64,000 nt of DNA from Streptoverticillium olivoreticuli subsp. olivoreticuli (GCF_003391135.1 NZ_CP031455.1:3193001-3257000); one strand, 5' to 3'. Counted from the stretch's first letter, positions 28,655-37,109 are shown. The notes: a model not told the origin generated them from the letters alone. Program-made: numbers and translations.

Positions 28655-28686
28655 TACTCATCTCCTCTTCTGAGTACGCGTACTCA
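28655..28686. promoter_or_regulatory. TGAGTA half-sites including a perfect 16-bp palindrome
   Basis: TGAGTACGCGTACTCA at 28671-28686 is a perfect palindrome. A third half-site TACTCA at 28655-28660 makes a second inverted pair with 10-nt spacing. It lies 36 nt before the -10 box of the DUF4126 gene and 270 nt after the TetR gene. Size and symmetry fit a TetR-family operator. The remaining parts of the 335-nt gap (28400-28734) show only the terminator and the promoter. Confidence 0.55.
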
Positions 28687-28721
28687 GCCTTGAGCTTTCG
28701 GACGCAGTCGGACGCCCCGGA

Positions 28722-28727
28722 TACGAT
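28722..28727 (+). promoter_or_regulatory. -10 box of DUF4126 gene (leaderless type)
   Basis: TACGAT ends 7 nt before the GTG at 28735. No Shine-Dalgarno sequence is present between them, so the RNA should begin at the start codon. Confidence 0.5.
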
Positions 28728-28734
28728 CACGGGC

Positions 28735-29373
28735 GTGTCGGTGCTTCCGTTGGTTTTCACGAGTGGCTGGGCGAGCGGTGTCAACGCCTATGCCGTGGTC
28801 CTGCTGCTCGGCGTGCTGGGCGCGACCGGCGCCACCGACCAGGTGCCGGACGCGCTCCAGCGCCCGGACGTCCTGATCGCGGCCGGTGTGCTCTTCCTCT
28901 GCGAGGCGGTCGCCGACAAGATCCCTTATGTGGACTCGGCCTGGGACGCGGTGCACACGGTCGTCAGGCCGATCGCGGGCGCGGTGGTCGGGGCGCTGCT
29001 GGCCGGGCAGAGCGGTTCGCTGTCGGACCTCGCGGCGGGCGCGGTGGGCGGCGGGACCGCTCTGGTGAGCCATCTGGTCAAGGCGGGCACCAGGGCGGCG
29101 ATCAATACGTCGCCCGAGCCCGCCAGCAACTTCGTGATGAGCACGGTCGAGGATCTGGGCGTCGCCGGGATCGTCGTCTTCGCGCTGTTCCACCCGCTGG
29201 CCGCGGCGATCATCGCGGCGGTGCTGCTGGGGCTGGGGATCGCCGTGGTGGCGTTCTTCTGGACGCGGATCCGCCGCTACTGGCGGCGCAGGCGGCAGCG
29301 GCGCGCGGAGAAGACCGCGGCCTGGCCTGCCGGACCCGACGGGCGCGACGGTGCGCGGCGGCCGTCGGCCTGA
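28735..29373 (+). CDS. DUF4126 family membrane protein
   Basis: Protein of 212 aa with several hydrophobic segments: VLPLVFTSGWASGVNAYAVVLLLGVLG at the start, then VLIAAGVLFLCEAVADKIPYVDS, a Gly/Ala-rich pair (IAGAVVGALLAG and GAVGGGTALVSHLVKAG), and a final pair near VVFALFHPLAAAIIAAVLLGLG. A basic tail ends the protein. The pattern (FxSGWxSGxNAY, DKIPxVD, NTSPEPxSN) marks the DUF4126 family, of unknown function. The GTG start follows a -10 box directly. The frame is open upstream through the TetR region but that reading is not coding. Confidence 0.85.
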   Translation: MSVLPLVFTSGWASGVNAYAVVLLLGVLGATGATDQVPDALQRPDVLIAAGVLFLCEAVADKIPYVDSAWDAVHTVVRPIAGAVVGALLAGQSGSLSDLAAGAVGGGTALVSHLVKAGTRAAINTSPEPASNFVMSTVEDLGVAGIVVFALFHPLAAAIIAAVLLGLGIAVVAFFWTRIRRYWRRRRQRRAEKTAAWPAGPDGRDGARRPSA

Positions 29374-29391
29374 GCTGTCGGTGCCGCCGGA

Positions 29392-29397
29392 TAAAGT
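29392..29397 (+). promoter_or_regulatory. -10 box of the flavoprotein gene (leaderless type)
   Basis: TAAAGT ends 7 nt before the ATG at 29405. No Shine-Dalgarno sequence is present. Confidence 0.5.
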
Positions 29398-29404
29398 CGC
29401 TCCC

Positions 29405-30937
29405 ATGGCACGGATTGCGGTGATCGGCGCCGGGATGGGCGCGATGGCGGCTGCTGCCCGGCTGGCCGTCGCGGGCCACCGGGTGGCGGTGTACGAGCGG
29501 GCGGCGACGTACGGCGGCGGCGTCGGCCGGCTGACGAGGGACGGCTTCGCCTTCGACACGGGGCCGGGGTTGCTGCATCTTCCCGCCGTCTACCGCGACT
29601 TGTTCGTGAAGACGGGCAAGGAGCCGCTGGAGCGGTGCGTCGACCTCGTGCAGGTCGACCCGGCGAGCAGCCACGTCTTCGCCGACGGCACGGTGGTCCC
29701 GCTGCCCAACGCCTCGCGCGCCGGTGTGGTCCGGGCGCTGGACGAGGCGGTCGGCCCGGGCGCGGGCGAGCGCTGGAGCGATCTGGTCAACCGGGCGCGC
29801 GAGGTCTGGGACGCCACGCGGCGGCCGCTGCTGGAGGAGCCGCTGCGCGCGGACCCCGCGGCCCGTGAGCCGCTGGGGCGCGACCCCTATCCGGCGGTGC
29901 GCAGGCGCGGGTTGTTCCGGCGCAGCGCCCCGGTCACGCTCGCCTCCGTCGCGGAGCGGGAGTTGAGGGACCCCCGGCTGGTCGCGCTCCTGGAGAGCCA
30001 CGCCCTGGCGTACGGGCTGGACCCCCGGCACACCCCCGCGAGCGCGACGGTGCTGCCGTACATGGAGCAGACCTTCGGCAGTTGGTATGTGCGCGGGGGG
30101 ATACGGGGGCTCGCCGACGCGCTGTACGAGCGGTGCGTGGCCCGAAAGGTCGAGTTCCGCTTCGGCGAGGAGGTCGTGGGCCTCTTCGAGAAGGACGGGT
30201 GTGCCGCCGGTGTGGAGCTGGCCGGTGGCGCGGTGGCCGAGGCGGAGATGGTGGTCGCCGGGGTGTCCCCGGGGCGGCTGGCCGCGATCGCGCCGGGCGC
30301 GGCCGGGGGTGCCGACGGCCCCGGGAGGCCGGTGCCGCCCGGCAGGTTCACGGTCTGCCTCGCCCTGCGGGGCGCCCGGCCCGCCGCCGCGGCCCACCGC
30401 ACGGTGGTCCACGGGCCGGACCGCGACGCCGAGTTGGCCGAGATCTTCCGCGCGGGCGCCGGGGTGCGCGGGCCCGGACCGTGGCGCTACCGCCCGACGG
30501 TGACCGTGCTGCGGCCGGACGACCCGGCCACGCGCCCCGACGACGGGCACGAGGCGGTCACCCTGACCGCCACGGTGGCCCCGCACGGCCAGGTCGACTG
30601 GAGCGACGAGGCGACGGCCGCGAGCTTCGCGGACCGGATGACCGACGCCGCGGAAGCGGTGCTGCCGGGGCTGCGGGAGCGGGTGCTGTGGCGGGAGGTC
30701 CGTACTCCGGCCGATGCCGAGGCGGCGACCGGCGCCGAGGGCGGCGGCGTGCCCGCGCCCGTGCTGGCCGGCGCGGACGGGCGTTTCCTGCGGCCCGGGA
30801 ATGTGACGCGGGTGCCGGGCCTGTATCTCGCCGGCGGCTTCGCCCACCCGGGCGGGGGGCTGGCCCACGCGGGGATGTCGGGCGCGATGGTGGCGGGGCT
30901 GATCGTGTCGGGGACGGACTGGCGCGGCTCGGAGTGA
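29405..30937 (+). CDS. Phytoene-desaturase-like FAD-dependent oxidoreductase
   Basis: Flavoprotein of 510 aa. N-terminal dinucleotide-binding fold: ARIAVIGAGMGAMAAAARLA then VAVYERAATYGGGVGRL, followed by GFAFDTGPGLLHLPAVYRDLF, the CrtI-type opening. C-terminal FAD segment: RVPGLYLAGGFAHPGGGLAHAGMSGAMVAGLI. This is the phytoene desaturase/retinol saturase-like family, but no carotenoid genes are near, so the substrate is unknown. It starts 31 nt after the DUF4126 stop yet has its own -10 box. Confidence 0.85.
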   Translation: MARIAVIGAGMGAMAAAARLAVAGHRVAVYERAATYGGGVGRLTRDGFAFDTGPGLLHLPAVYRDLFVKTGKEPLERCVDLVQVDPASSHVFADGTVVPLPNASRAGVVRALDEAVGPGAGERWSDLVNRAREVWDATRRPLLEEPLRADPAAREPLGRDPYPAVRRRGLFRRSAPVTLASVAERELRDPRLVALLESHALAYGLDPRHTPASATVLPYMEQTFGSWYVRGGIRGLADALYERCVARKVEFRFGEEVVGLFEKDGCAAGVELAGGAVAEAEMVVAGVSPGRLAAIAPGAAGGADGPGRPVPPGRFTVCLALRGARPAAAAHRTVVHGPDRDAELAEIFRAGAGVRGPGPWRYRPTVTVLRPDDPATRPDDGHEAVTLTATVAPHGQVDWSDEATAASFADRMTDAAEAVLPGLRERVLWREVRTPADAEAATGAEGGGVPAPVLAGADGRFLRPGNVTRVPGLYLAGGFAHPGGGLAHAGMSGAMVAGLIVSGTDWRGSE

Positions 30938-31051
30938 GCGGAGGTGGGGGCGGGCGTTTCTTCCCCACCCCGCCCCTTCCCGGCTGCATCCGATTTGCGG
31001 CTCCGCCGCGTGGGGGCAAGCCCCCAGACCCCGAAGCACGCTTCGCGCGCT

Positions 31052-31103
31052 GTCCTCAGGCGCCGGACGGGCTGGGTATCCAGCCCGTCCGGCGCCTGAG
31101 GAC
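31052..31103. repeat. Long intergenic palindrome, family copy 1
   Basis: Perfect 24-bp inverted repeat (31052-31075 and 31080-31103) around GTAT, with the core GCCGGACGGGCTG. It is flanked by CGCGCCCGCAGGGCGCT and by GGGAAGGGGCGGGGTGGGGGAAA, also found at the other copies. It lies in the 258-nt gap between convergent genes and can act as a bidirectional terminator. Confidence 0.85.
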
Positions 31104-31195
31104 GCGCCCGCAGGGCGCTGGGGGTCCGGGGTCTCCCCGGTTTCGGGAAGGGGCGGGGTGGGGGAAAGCCCGCCGGGCCCAGCCCCCTCCCCGCG

Positions 31196-32053
31196 TCAGT
31201 AGCGGTAGTGCTGCTCGTCGTGGCCCGGGCCCTGGCCCTGGCTCGGGTATTGCTGGGGCGGCGGCGCGTCCGTGTCGCGCTGCTGGGGGACCCAGACTCC
31301 GCCCGGCGGGGTGTCCATGTCGTACTGCGGCTGCGGCGGCTGCGGCGCGTACGCGTCCGCGGAGTACGCGCCCACCCCGTACTGCTGCTGGGGATAGGGC
31401 CCGTACTGCGGCTGCCCGTACGCGTCGTACTGCTCCTGCGGCTGCGGCCGGCTGCCGATGTAGGGGTCGGAATAGGCGGCGTACTGCCCCTGCCCGTAGT
31501 CGAATTGGCCGTCCTGCGGCGGGGCGGCCTGGTTGCCGTAGGCGTCGTACGGGGCGGCCACGGGCGGGAGATACGCCGTGTCGTCGTAGCCGTCGCCGTA
31601 CGGGGCGGGCTGGTGGGCCGCGTTGGGGAGCAGGTCCGGCGCGTCGTGCTCGGTGATCTGCGGGAACATGGCGGTCTCGGGGGCCGGCTCGGGGAGCGGG
31701 TCGGCCTTCCGCCCGGCCGACCGCTCGGTCCTGCGCCGCCGCCCGGAGCGTCCCTTCTCCTCGCCCGCGGACTTCCCGCCGGCGTCGGCGCCGCCCTTGT
31801 CGCGGCGGATCGCCCAGCCCGCGGAGAACCCGCGCCGGAACGACAGCGTCACATAGGTCTGGCCGACCGCGAAGGCGATCGCGCCCACCGCGATGACCGG
31901 CACGGACGAGAGGACCACGCCCACGACGACACCGAGGAAGCCGACGAAGGCCAGCAGCCGCCAGCGCAGTCGCGCCTTGTACTGGAGCAGCACCTCGCCC
32001 AGCAGCCAGAGCGCGACGACGCCGAACGCGATGTAGAGGACCGTCCAGCCCAT
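31196..32053 (-). CDS. Conserved membrane protein with Tyr/Gln/Pro-rich tail
   Basis: Protein of 285 aa that I cannot assign to a characterised family. Three hydrophobic segments lie near the N-terminus: about 3-22 (WTVLYIAFGVVALWLLGEVL), about 31-49 (LLAFVGFLGVVVGVVLSSV) and about 51-67 (VIAVGAIAFAVGQTYV). A basic segment with Ser/Arg/Lys clusters follows (90-120). The last 140 residues are low-complexity, rich in Tyr, Gln, Pro, Gly and Asp (PQYGPYPQQQYGVG), and likely disordered. GAGAGGGGCG precedes the ATG. It follows metF (upstream on the same strand) by 40 nt. Confidence 0.75.
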   Translation of the reverse strand: MGWTVLYIAFGVVALWLLGEVLLQYKARLRWRLLAFVGFLGVVVGVVLSSVPVIAVGAIAFAVGQTYVTLSFRRGFSAGWAIRRDKGGADAGGKSAGEEKGRSGRRRRTERSAGRKADPLPEPAPETAMFPQITEHDAPDLLPNAAHQPAPYGDGYDDTAYLPPVAAPYDAYGNQAAPPQDGQFDYGQGQYAAYSDPYIGSRPQPQEQYDAYGQPQYGPYPQQQYGVGAYSADAYAPQPPQPQYDMDTPPGGVWVPQQRDTDAPPPQQYPSQGQGPGHDEQHYRY

Positions 32054-32093
32054 TTACGCCCCTCTCGTGCGGCTGTTGCCCGGGGAACAGCCG

Positions 32094-33011
32094 TCAGGAC
32101 CGCTGGTGCAGTCCCAGATTCTCGTAGATTTCCAGCGTCGCCGTGGAGTGGTTCAGGGTAATGAAGTGCAGCCCCGGGATCCCCTCGGCCATCAGCCGTG
32201 AGCACAGCTCGGTGGCGTACTCGATCCCGATCGAGCGTACAGCGGCCGGATCGTCCTTCACCGCGAGGATCCGCTCGGCCAGTTCGGGCGGGAACGCGGC
32301 GTTGCTGAGCTGCGCGAACCGCTCGATCTGTCGGATGTTGGTGACCGGCATGATCTCGGGGATGATCGGGGTCGCGCAGCCCGCGGCCGCGACCCGGTCG
32401 CGCAGCCGCAGATAGTCCTCCGGGTAGAAGAACATCTGGGTGATCGCGAAGTCGGCGCCCGCCCGGCATTTGTCCACGAAGTGACCGATGTCGGTTTCCC
32501 AGTCGGTGGAGCGCGGGTGCATCTCGGGGAAGGCGGCGACGCCGACGCAGAAGTCGCCGGACTCCTTGATGAGCCTGACGAGTTCGGCGGCGTAGCGGAC
32601 GCCCTCCGGGTGGCGCACCCACTCGCCCATGGGGTCGCCGGGCGGGTCGCCGCGCACGGCCAGCATGTTGCGGATGCCCGCGTCGGCGTACTGCCCGATG
32701 ACGTTGCGCAGCTCCGCCAGCGAGTGGTTGACGGCCGTCAGGTGCGCGACAGGTGTCAGCGTCGTGTCGGTCGCGATGCGCTCGGTCGCCCGCACGGTGC
32801 CCTCACGGGAGGAGCCTCCCGCGCCGTAGGTCACGGAGACGAAGGTGGGGCCGACGGCCTCGATCCGCCGGATGGCGTTCCACAGGGTCCGCTCGCCCTT
32901 CTCCGACTTCGGGGCCGCGAACTCGAACGAATAGGACTGCTCGCCGGAAGCGAGCAGGTCACGCACTGTGCGTGCGTGGTCTGTCCTGGTGGAGGCTGTG
33001 CCAAGGGCCAT
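32094..33011 (-). CDS. metF: MetF, 5,10-methylenetetrahydrofolate reductase
   Basis: FAD-dependent TIM-barrel enzyme of 305 aa that makes 5-methyl-THF for methionine synthesis. Catalytic-region motifs: [18 protein letters not shown] near residue 25, [32 protein letters not shown] and [21 protein letters not shown]. Length is normal. The ATG has no Shine-Dalgarno sequence; TAACTT lies 6 nt upstream, so the mRNA is probably leaderless. No SAM or cobalamin riboswitch is visible in the 183 nt upstream. Confidence 0.95.
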   Translation of the reverse strand: MALGTASTRTDHARTVRDLLASGEQSYSFEFAAPKSEKGERTLWNAIRRIEAVGPTFVSVTYGAGGSSREGTVRATERIATDTTLTPVAHLTAVNHSLAELRNVIGQYADAGIRNMLAVRGDPPGDPMGEWVRHPEGVRYAAELVRLIKESGDFCVGVAAFPEMHPRSTDWETDIGHFVDKCRAGADFAITQMFFYPEDYLRLRDRVAAAGCATPIIPEIMPVTNIRQIERFAQLSNAAFPPELAERILAVKDDPAAVRSIGIEYATELCSRLMAEGIPGLHFITLNHSTATLEIYENLGLHQRS

Positions 33012-33017
33012 ATCCGC

Positions 33018-33023
33018 AAGTTA
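33018..33023 (-). promoter_or_regulatory. -10 box of metF (leaderless type)
   Basis: TAACTT on the minus strand ends 6 nt before the metF ATG, with no Shine-Dalgarno sequence between. Confidence 0.55.
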
Positions 33024-33194
33024 ACCAGCGGTTCCGCGGAGCCCCAACCCACATTTGCGATATGACCGATTCGCCGGTCTCTCGTCCACTTTCTGGACAG
33101 TCCGTTCATGTCCCGTTGACATTTGACCGACCGTTCCCTGACCGATCCGTGACGGACCGGCCGGACCCGGCCCCGTCCATGCGTCGCCGGGCGA

Positions 33195-33848
33195 CTACGC
33201 TCCGTACGCGCGGATGCGCTCCGCGAGCCGGGCCGCGGCGTCGCCGGGGTCGTCCGCCTCGGTGATCGCGCGGACGACCACGACCCGGCGGGCGCCGGCG
33301 TCCAGCACCTCGTCCAGGTTGGCCGCGTCGATGCCGCCGATGGCGAACCAGGGCCGCGCGGGATTCAGCGCGGCGGCGTAGCGGACCAGGGACAGACCAG
33401 GGGCGTGCCGCCCCGGCTTGGTCGGGGTGGGCCAGCAGGGGCCGGTGCAGAAGTAGTCCACGCCGGGCTCGGCGACCGCGGCGTCCACCTCCGCCTCGGC
33501 ATGGGTCGAGCGCCCGATCAGCACCTCGTCGCCGAGAACGGCGCGGGCGGCGGGCACGGGGAGGTCGCCCTGGCCCAGGTGCAGCACCTGGGAGCCGATG
33601 GCGTGGGCGACGTCGGCGCGGTCGTTGACCGCGAGGAGCCTGCCGTGGCGGCGGGCCGCGTCGGCGAAAACGGCGAGGTGTTCCAGCTCCTCCCCCGCCT
33701 CCATGCCCTTGTCGCGCAGCTGCACGATGTCGACCCCGGCGGCGAGGACCGCGTCCAGGAATTCCGGCAGGTCGCCCTGGCGCTTGCGCGCGTCGGTGCA
33801 CAGATACAGCCGGGCGTCGGCGAGCCGCTCGCGCGCGGTGACGGACAT
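33195..33848 (-). CDS. thiE: ThiE, thiamine phosphate synthase
   Basis: TIM-barrel enzyme of 217 aa that couples HMP-PP and the thiazole phosphate to thiamine monophosphate. Motifs: [16 protein letters not shown] at the start, [15 protein letters not shown] (about 39-53), [48 protein letters not shown] and [11 protein letters not shown]. All fit ThiE. It reads opposite to the riboswitch-controlled thiO-S-G and has no visible TPP element. It starts 96 nt after the Rv2175c-like gene. Confidence 0.94.
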   Translation of the reverse strand: MSVTARERLADARLYLCTDARKRQGDLPEFLDAVLAAGVDIVQLRDKGMEAGEELEHLAVFADAARRHGRLLAVNDRADVAHAIGSQVLHLGQGDLPVPAARAVLGDEVLIGRSTHAEAEVDAAVAEPGVDYFCTGPCWPTPTKPGRHAPGLSLVRYAAALNPARPWFAIGGIDAANLDEVLDAGARRVVVVRAITEADDPGDAAARLAERIRAYGA

Positions 33849-33871
33849 CGGGTGGTTCCCCCCGGGTCGGC

Positions 33872-33904
33872 GGTGTACGGGCCGGGGGCCCCGGCCCGTA
33901 CACC
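33872..33904 (-). terminator. Long palindrome between the Rv2175c-like gene and thiE
   Basis: Perfect 16-bp arms (33872-33887 and 33889-33904) around a single base, so the RNA would form a stem of about 14-15 bp. It lies 41 nt after the stop of the upstream minus-strand gene and 24 nt before the thiE ATG, so it may end one transcript or affect thiE translation. Confidence 0.6.
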
Positions 33905-33944
33905 GGACGGTTTTCTCTCGGCTTCTACAGCGCCTGCGGACGGG

Positions 33945-34310
33945 TCAGACGGCGAGCGCCTGGGCGCGGCGCTTCACCTCCGTGCCACGATTCTCGCGCA
34001 GGGCCTGCGCCGGGGTGCCGGGCAGGGTCGGGTCCGGAGTGAAGAGCCACTCCAGCATTTCCTCGTCGCTGAAGCCGTCGTCCCTCAGCAGCGTCAAGGT
34101 GCCTGCGAGGCCCTTGATCACCTTGCCGTCGCCGAGGAACTCGGCGGGCACCTGGAGCACTCGCCTCTCGCCGCGGCGCACCGCGATCAGCTGGCCCTCC
34201 TTGACCAGCTGCCGGACGCGCGTCACCTCGACACCGAGCATTTCGGCGATGTCGGGGAGGTTGAGCCAGGCGGGGACGAGAGCATCGATCTTTGCGTCAA
34301 TCTCGGTCAC
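33945..34310 (-). CDS. Rv2175c-like winged-helix DNA-binding protein
   Basis: Protein of 121 aa. An N-terminal HTH (LPDIAEMLGVEVTRVRQLVKEGQLIAVRRGERRVLQVPAEFL, about residues 18-59, read in parts) is followed by a helical C-terminal part (GTLTLLRDDGFSDEEMLEWLFTPDPTLPG). This matches the actinobacterial Rv2175c family, whose M. tuberculosis member is a DNA-binding substrate of the kinase PknL encoded next to it. Here the PASTA kinase gene is 4 kb away with the thi genes between. Target genes are unknown. Confidence 0.85.
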   Translation of the reverse strand: MTEIDAKIDALVPAWLNLPDIAEMLGVEVTRVRQLVKEGQLIAVRRGERRVLQVPAEFLGDGKVIKGLAGTLTLLRDDGFSDEEMLEWLFTPDPTLPGTPAQALRENRGTEVKRRAQALAV

Positions 34311-34395
34311 GGGACAAGCCTGCCATCTGGGACTGACAGTCGGTAGCCAGGTTGACCCGACCTGATGTCGGCGGGCGCGTCGCGAGGGGCCCCGG

Positions 34396-34416
34396 GCGGG
34401 CCCGGAAAGGGCCCGC
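34396..34416 (-). terminator. Hairpin terminator after the flavoprotein gene
   Basis: Perfect 8-bp GC arms (34396-34403 and 34409-34416) with GGAAA loop, 16 nt beyond the stop of the minus-strand reductase gene. Confidence 0.65.
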
Positions 34417-34431
34417 GCCGTCAGCCGTTTC

Positions 34432-35667
34432 TCACAGCGCCGCCGCCTTCAGCTGCACCGACGCGTTCGCCGCCCGCCCCCGGTCGATGGCCGCGCCCCG
34501 CTCGATGAGCTTGCGGCCCTGGGCCAGGTCGCGCGGGCGGCCGACGGCCAGGAGGGCGACCAGGACCTCGCCGCGCACCCAGCACACCGTCCAGGCGGCG
34601 CCCGTCGGGTCGCCGCGCCAGATGAGCTCGTCGCCCTCGTCGTGGTGGCCCGCGTACTGCACGAACCTCCCGAACTGCTCGGACCAGAAATACGGCACCG
34701 GGTCGTAGACCGGCCCCTCGGCCGTGCCGTGCACGATGTTCCCGGCGACCGTGCGCGGGCCCTGGAGGGCGTTGTCCCAGTGGTGGACCAGGAGCCGCTC
34801 GCCGTAGCGGGCGGACGGGAAGGACGCGCAGTCGCCGACCGCGTAGACGTCGGGCACGGAGGTGCGCAGCCGGTCGTCGGTGACCACGGAGCGGTCCGCG
34901 GCGAGCGCGACGCCCGACCCCTGAAGCCAGTCCGTGGCGGGCCGGGCGCCGATGCCGACGAGGACGGCGTCGGCGGGCAGCCGGGTGCCGTCGGCCAGCA
35001 CCACGGCGCCGGGTTCCACGGCGGCCACGCGCGCGCCGGTGAGCAGCCGGGCGCCGCTGTCGGCGTACCAGTCGGCCATGTGGGCGGCGACCTCGGCGGG
35101 CAGGGCGCCCGCCAGCGGCCGGTCCGCGGCCTCGACGACGGTCACCCGGCAGCCCGCCTCGCGCGCGGCGGTCGCGAACTCGGCGCCGATCCACCCGGCG
35201 CCGACGGCCACGACCTCGCGTTGCCCGGCGAGCACCGGGCGCAGCCGCTCCGCGTCGTCCAGGGTGCGCAGCAGGTGCACGCCCGGCATGCCCTCGCTGC
35301 CGGGCAGTTCGATGGGCTGCGCGCCGGTGGCGACGACCAGCACGTCGTACGCGACGGGTCCCGCGGAGGTGTCCAGCAGGTGCTCGGCGGGGCGCAGCCG
35401 GGTGGCCTCCCTGCCGAGTTCGAGGTCTATGCCCAGCGACGCGAAGTCCACCTCGAAGGCGGAACCCTCGGCCTTGCCGAGCAGCACGGCCTTGGACAGC
35501 GGCGGCCTGTCGTACGGCCGGTGGGGCTCGGCGCCCAGCAGGGTGATCGTGCCGGTCCAGCCCTGCTCGCGCAGGGCCACTGCCGTCTGCACCCCGGCCA
35601 TCCCGGCCCCGACGATGACGGCGCGCCGGTCACTGGCGGTATGCGGTTCGTTCCGGTGCTCGCTCAC
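34432..35667 (-). CDS. Ferredoxin reductase-like FAD/NAD(P)-binding protein
   Basis: Pyridine nucleotide-disulphide oxidoreductase-type flavoprotein of 411 aa. FAD fold: RRAVIVGAGMAGVQTAVALREQG then RPYDRPPLSKAVLLG, the rubredoxin/ferredoxin reductase marker. NAD fold: EVVAVGAGWIGAEFATAAREAG (about 155-176). C-terminal FAD loop: PDVYAVGDCASFPSARYG, and a reductase C-domain with VHHWDNALQGPRTVAGNI. It resembles the reductase partner of P450 or dioxygenase systems, but no ferredoxin or P450 is adjacent. The GTG start has TACAGT 6 nt upstream and no Shine-Dalgarno sequence. Confidence 0.9.
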   Translation of the reverse strand: MSEHRNEPHTASDRRAVIVGAGMAGVQTAVALREQGWTGTITLLGAEPHRPYDRPPLSKAVLLGKAEGSAFEVDFASLGIDLELGREATRLRPAEHLLDTSAGPVAYDVLVVATGAQPIELPGSEGMPGVHLLRTLDDAERLRPVLAGQREVVAVGAGWIGAEFATAAREAGCRVTVVEAADRPLAGALPAEVAAHMADWYADSGARLLTGARVAAVEPGAVVLADGTRLPADAVLVGIGARPATDWLQGSGVALAADRSVVTDDRLRTSVPDVYAVGDCASFPSARYGERLLVHHWDNALQGPRTVAGNIVHGTAEGPVYDPVPYFWSEQFGRFVQYAGHHDEGDELIWRGDPTGAAWTVCWVRGEVLVALLAVGRPRDLAQGRKLIERGAAIDRGRAANASVQLKAAAL

Positions 35668-35673
35668 CCGATC

Positions 35674-35679
35674 ACTGTA
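35674..35679 (-). promoter_or_regulatory. -10 box of the ferredoxin reductase-like gene (leaderless type)
   Basis: TACAGT on the minus strand ends 6 nt before the GTG start, with no Shine-Dalgarno sequence between. Confidence 0.5.
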
Positions 35680-35824
35680 GGACGGCGGCCGGTCGGGACC
35701 GGAGCACCGCGTAGCGAGACCTCTGACACAACGTCACGGTGTTTGGCGCGCTCCGGTGCCGCGCACGCCCCCCGTACGGCCTTCCGGGCGGTTCGCGGCG
35801 CGTACTAGGGTGGCCGCTGTACAA

Positions 35825-35920
35825 GCACTCGCGGGAGCCCGGACGCACCGGGCTGAGAGGGAGGCTGGCCGGCCTCCGACCGTACGAACCTGATCCGGGT
35901 CATGCCGGCGAAGGGAGGGG
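35825..35920 (+). ncRNA. TPP riboswitch (THI element) before thiO
   Basis: Conserved TPP aptamer parts are in order: CGGGAGCCCGG (P1/P2), the invariant CTGAGAGGGAGGC (35853-35865), a variable P3a arm, and the pyrophosphate sensor GAACCTGATCCGGGTCATGCC with CGAAGGGAGG closing P1. The GGGAGGGG that serves as Shine-Dalgarno of thiO (35913-35920) is the 3' end of the aptamer itself, so TPP binding should block ribosome access directly without a separate expression platform. Confidence 0.95.
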
Positions 35921-35930
35921 CTGGACGCCC

Positions 35931-37109
35931 ATGTATGCGTCTTCCACCGTGTCACCGGGGACGTGCGACGTCCTCGTGGTCGGCGGCGGTGTCATCGGAC
36001 TGGTCACGGCGTGGCGAGCCGCGCAGCGGGGCCTGCGCACCGTCGTCGCGGATCCCGCGCCGGGCGGCGGCGCGGCCCACGTGGCGGCCGGGATGCTGGC
36101 CGCGGTGACCGAGCTGCACTACGGCGAGCAGGAGCTGCTCGCGCTCAACCTGGCGTCCGCGCGGCGCTATCCGCAGTTCACCGCGGAGCTGGAGGAGGCG
36201 AGCGGCCGGGACACCGGCTATCGCCCCTGCGGAACCCTCGCCGTCGCCCTCGACGCCGACGACCGCGCCCACCTGCGGGAGCTCCACGCCCTGCAGCAGC
36301 GGTGCGGGCTGGACGCCCAGTGGCTGTCGGGGCGCGAGTGCCGCCGGCTGGAGCCGATGCTCGCGCCGGGCGTGTGCGGGGGCGTGCGGGTGGACGGCGA
36401 CCACCAGACCGACCCCCGGCGGCTCGCCCTGGCCCTGCTCACGGCCTGCGAGCGGGCGGGAGTGGCCTTCCACCGCTCGGAGGCCGTACGCCTGCTGGTC
36501 TCCGGCGACCGGGCCACCGGCGCCGAGCTCGCCGACGGCACCCGCGTGTCCGCCGGCCGGACCGTGCTCGCCGCGGGCAGCCGCAGCGGCACCCTCGCGG
36601 GCGTGCCCGAGCACGTCCTGCCGCCCGTGCGCCCGGTCAAGGGCCAGGTCCTGCGGCTGCGCGTGCCCCCCGCGTACGCGCCCTTCCTGTCCCGGACCGT
36701 GCGGGCGGTGGTGCGCGGCGGCCACGTCTACCTGGTGCCGCGCGAGAACGGCGAGCTGGTCGTCGGCGCGACCACCGAGGAGCTCGGCTGGGACACCACC
36801 GTCACGGCGGGCGGCGTCTACGAGCTGCTGCGCGACGCCCACGAGCTGGTGCCCGGCATCACCGAACTGCCCTTGGTGGAGACCCTCGCAGGGCTGCGCC
36901 CCGGCTCCCCCGACAACGCCCCCCTGCTGGGCCCCACGGCCCTGCCCGGCCTGCTCGCCGCCACCGGCCACCACCGTAACGGCGTGCTCCTCACCCCGCT
37001 GACCGGCGAGGTGATGGCCGAGGCGCTGACCACCGGACGGCTGCCCGACGAGGCCCGCCCGTTCTCCCCCCTACGCTTCTCGAACGCGCTCCAGGAGCTG
37101 CCCGTATGA
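35931..37109 (+). CDS. thiO: ThiO, glycine oxidase
   Basis: FAD enzyme of 392 aa that oxidises glycine to dehydroglycine for the thiazole ring. N-terminal FAD fold: CDVLVVGGGVIGLVTAWRAAQRG (about 11-33, read in parts), GGAAHVAAGMLAAVTELHYGE, then the DAO fold with VPRENGELVVGATTEELGWDT. C-terminal GLRPGSPDNAPLLGPT and LLAATGHHRNGVLLTPLTGE are typical. The ATG start is 10 nt after the riboswitch-embedded GGGAGGGG; the frame is open further upstream through the riboswitch but is not coding there. Its stop overlaps thiS (ATGA). Confidence 0.95.
   Translation: MYASSTVSPGTCDVLVVGGGVIGLVTAWRAAQRGLRTVVADPAPGGGAAHVAAGMLAAVTELHYGEQELLALNLASARRYPQFTAELEEASGRDTGYRPCGTLAVALDADDRAHLRELHALQQRCGLDAQWLSGRECRRLEPMLAPGVCGGVRVDGDHQTDPRRLALALLTACERAGVAFHRSEAVRLLVSGDRATGAELADGTRVSAGRTVLAAGSRSGTLAGVPEHVLPPVRPVKGQVLRLRVPPAYAPFLSRTVRAVVRGGHVYLVPRENGELVVGATTEELGWDTTVTAGGVYELLRDAHELVPGITELPLVETLAGLRPGSPDNAPLLGPTALPGLLAATGHHRNGVLLTPLTGEVMAEALTTGRLPDEARPFSPLRFSNALQELPV

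Noticed and set aside
33012..33194. SAM or cobalamin riboswitch before metF
   Set aside because: No conserved core of either class is visible, and the -10 box lies 6 nt before the ATG, leaving no 5' UTR.
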